A stretch of DNA of 64,000 nt from Archilochus colubris. Taxonomy: Eukaryota > Chordata > Aves > Apodiformes > Trochilidae. Made by a program: the position numbers and the translations under genes. This document shows, in pieces, positions 62,541 through 64,000 of this stretch (the first letter of the stretch is position 1; each line of letters opens with the position of its first letter). The DNA is taken from contig CM041097.1 of assembly GCA_023079485.1 (NCBI GenBank), positions 19,141,158 to 19,205,157 on the forward strand. The letters run 5' to 3'. The notes below the pieces were generated by a model. It was not told the DNA's origin. It ran no database searches and saw nothing but the letters and a program-made list of their open reading frames with translations.

Positions 62541-62690
62541 AAACACCAAAATATTTTCTTTAACCATTGGGTGTGGGTTAATACTTGCTGGATGTTGCCT
62601 TTTTCCTTTCCATTGCAATAGTACTTCAAACTTAGAGGTGGTGCTTTCCAGTGGTGGTGCAGCCTATGAAATCCATGAGCTAAGCAAAAT
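62541..62690. other. short non-coding spacer
   Basis: No feature recognised. A 61-codon frame crosses it without other support. Confidence 0.5.
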
Positions 62691-62722
62691 GTTGTTTAAA
62701 ATTCCTGTTGTTTAAAATTCAA
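62691..62722 (+). repeat. two-copy tandem duplication, 16-bp unit, beside CR1
   Basis: 'gttgtttaaaattc' plus two bases occurs twice head to tail and directly abuts the 3' end of the next CR1 copy. It may be slippage or a product of the insertion. Confidence 0.92.
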
Positions 62723-62874
62723 AATCATAGAATGGTTTGGGTTGGAAGGGATCTAAAAGCTCATCCAGTTCCAACCCCTCTGCCATGGGCAGGGACACCT
62801 CCCACCAGCCCAGGTTGCTCCAAGCCCCATCCAACCTGGCCTTCAACAATTCCAGGGATGGGGCAGCCACAACT
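62723..62874 (-). mobile_element. CR1 LINE fragment (3' end, minus strand)
   Basis: 'atcatagaatggtttgggtt', 'ggaagggatctaaaagctca', 'ccatgggcagggacacctcc', 'ccaagccccatccaacctgg' and 'ccagggatggggcagccaca' give an almost consensus-like CR1 3' region. It is the least diverged copy in the window and is truncated at its 5' end. Confidence 0.95.
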
Positions 62875-64000
62875 TAAAGTAATTAATAAAGATAAAAGCC
62901 CAGAGCCCACCTCACTCCCTCATAGGCAATAGCTGCAATGTAGCCCATAATTCAGTTAAGCAAACAGCCACAAAAAGAAAGAAAACCTCAGCAAAACTTC
63001 AGCATTTCTTAATAGCTTCAAATCAAGCAAAAATAGCTGGATTGTCTTAAAAATACAAACCATTATGGAGAGTTTAAAGTACTCTGCAAGTGGATGGCCT
63101 AGCATTTCCATACCCAACTTTATTTGCTTTTTTCTAATTTGAGTTGTTCTAATGAATTTGGGCTTGCCAGGTGAGAGTGAAGCAAAATCAATATGACCCA
63201 GTCATCCTTTGCTATTTTTCTTCTAAAGGCTGGATCAAAACACAGTGGATATTCTTTCATTTATTTAAGAGGATCAGGCACTTAAGCTCTGTTGTGTGTA
63301 GAAGACTGTAATAAAAGGAATGTTTTACAGAAAGTAAAACATAACTACAGAACAAACAGGGATGGAAGGGGCTCAGCTGCCTGGCCAAGAAGGCAGAAAT
63401 AGCTTGTGTTGAGGTTTGCAGACTTAGTGAACTCCAATAACTGAGAAAAGTCTGGTCTATCTCAGATATTAATCTCACAATAAAGTAATTTTAAATGTAG
63501 CTTTACAAAAGACTCAAACTGCAGTGTAATTCTGAGTTGACATTTACTACGGGTTGGGATTTTTTTATTTTTATTTTCATCAGCAAAGTAGGAATGGGCT
63601 GCTGAGAGCCCTGAGTCCTCCCAAGGTCAAGTCCTATCTGCAGGGCCCAGAGCCACGTCCTGGGCACAGAAACCCAGGGGTCACAACTTGAGAGAATTTC
63701 AGATTTATTTGCATGCAAAGTGGTTCTGCTTTGTTTTGCTCTCTCAATAGCTAAAAAGTTTTTTCAGTTGCATCCAGGTGGTAATTGGTATTAGAAATAA
63801 TCTGCTACAGAGCTGCTCCACTTCCCTCTGCCCTTGGTTAACTTTTACCAGGGGATGGATGGAGCTGGACATAGAGATATTTTCCTCCTCCCAGGTGATG
63901 TGTCCCCATGGGAGTCAAGCTGGAAAATCAAGGTACCTTTGGGAGATGTGGGAGGCAGGTGGTGCCACCAGTGCTGCCAGGTGCATATATTTCATTTCAT
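62875..64000. other. non-coding stretch
   Basis: No gene, repeat family or RNA gene recognised in the last 1.1 kb. Only short frames are present. Confidence 0.5.

Noticed and set aside
1..64000. tRNA, rRNA, snRNA and microRNA genes
   Set aside because: I saw no tRNA A/B box pair with a cloverleaf, no U-snRNA sequence and no hairpin I could recognise. tRNAscan-SE and Infernal runs would be decisive.

Overview
The window looks like non-coding DNA from a bird, either intergenic or inside very long introns. The main evidence is a scatter of CR1 LINE 3' ends with the typical avian 3' block (a 'gggttggaagggacct' core, a 'gggcagggacacctccca' core and a 'gattctgtgattcta' tail). Base composition is A+T-rich and CpG is strongly depleted outside a few patches. 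There are no tandem bacterial-style genes, no tRNA or rRNA that I can see, and no long uninterrupted coding region. I do not recognise any protein-coding gene and cannot name the species or locus.

Layout. 0-4.8 kb: A+T-rich non-coding DNA with a poly(A) tract and one CR1 end. 4.86-5.65 kb: the only clear CpG-rich island-like patch, a possible promoter. 6-15 kb: mostly featureless, with a diverged duplicated element (11.64 and 12.52 kb) carrying a perfect TGACTCA AP-1 type site in both copies, and exon-like minus-strand segments at 12.43-12.51 and 14.89-15.09 kb. 15-21 kb: an 11-copy CTATT microsatellite, a TTTC tract and a decayed minus-strand LINE with L1-clade reverse transcriptase landmarks. 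21-34 kb: non-coding, with a conserved-looking block near 25.2-25.8 kb and exon-like segments at 26.6 and 32.2 kb. 34.07-34.62 kb: a decayed tandem repeat with a unit of roughly 85-98 bp, next to a CR1. 35-50 kb: an exon-like minus-strand segment at 35.35 kb, further CR1 copies including the longest one (43.64-44.32 kb, with the end of the reverse transcriptase ORF), and a conserved-looking block just before it. 50-64 kb: another A+T-rich block rich in TAAT motifs, a CR1 tail, a much older CR1-clade relic (54.05-54.48 kb), homeobox- and POU-motif-rich DNA at 61.5-62.5 kb and a CR1 at 62.7 kb.

Functionally, the window most plausibly holds regulatory DNA plus transposon debris. Several minus-strand segments (49.5, 35.4 and 15.0 kb) have splice-like borders and compatible reading phases, so they could be exons of one gene with very long introns ending at 14.89 kb. 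That link is inference only and could be chance. Conservation, transcript and repeat-library comparisons would decide most of the open calls.
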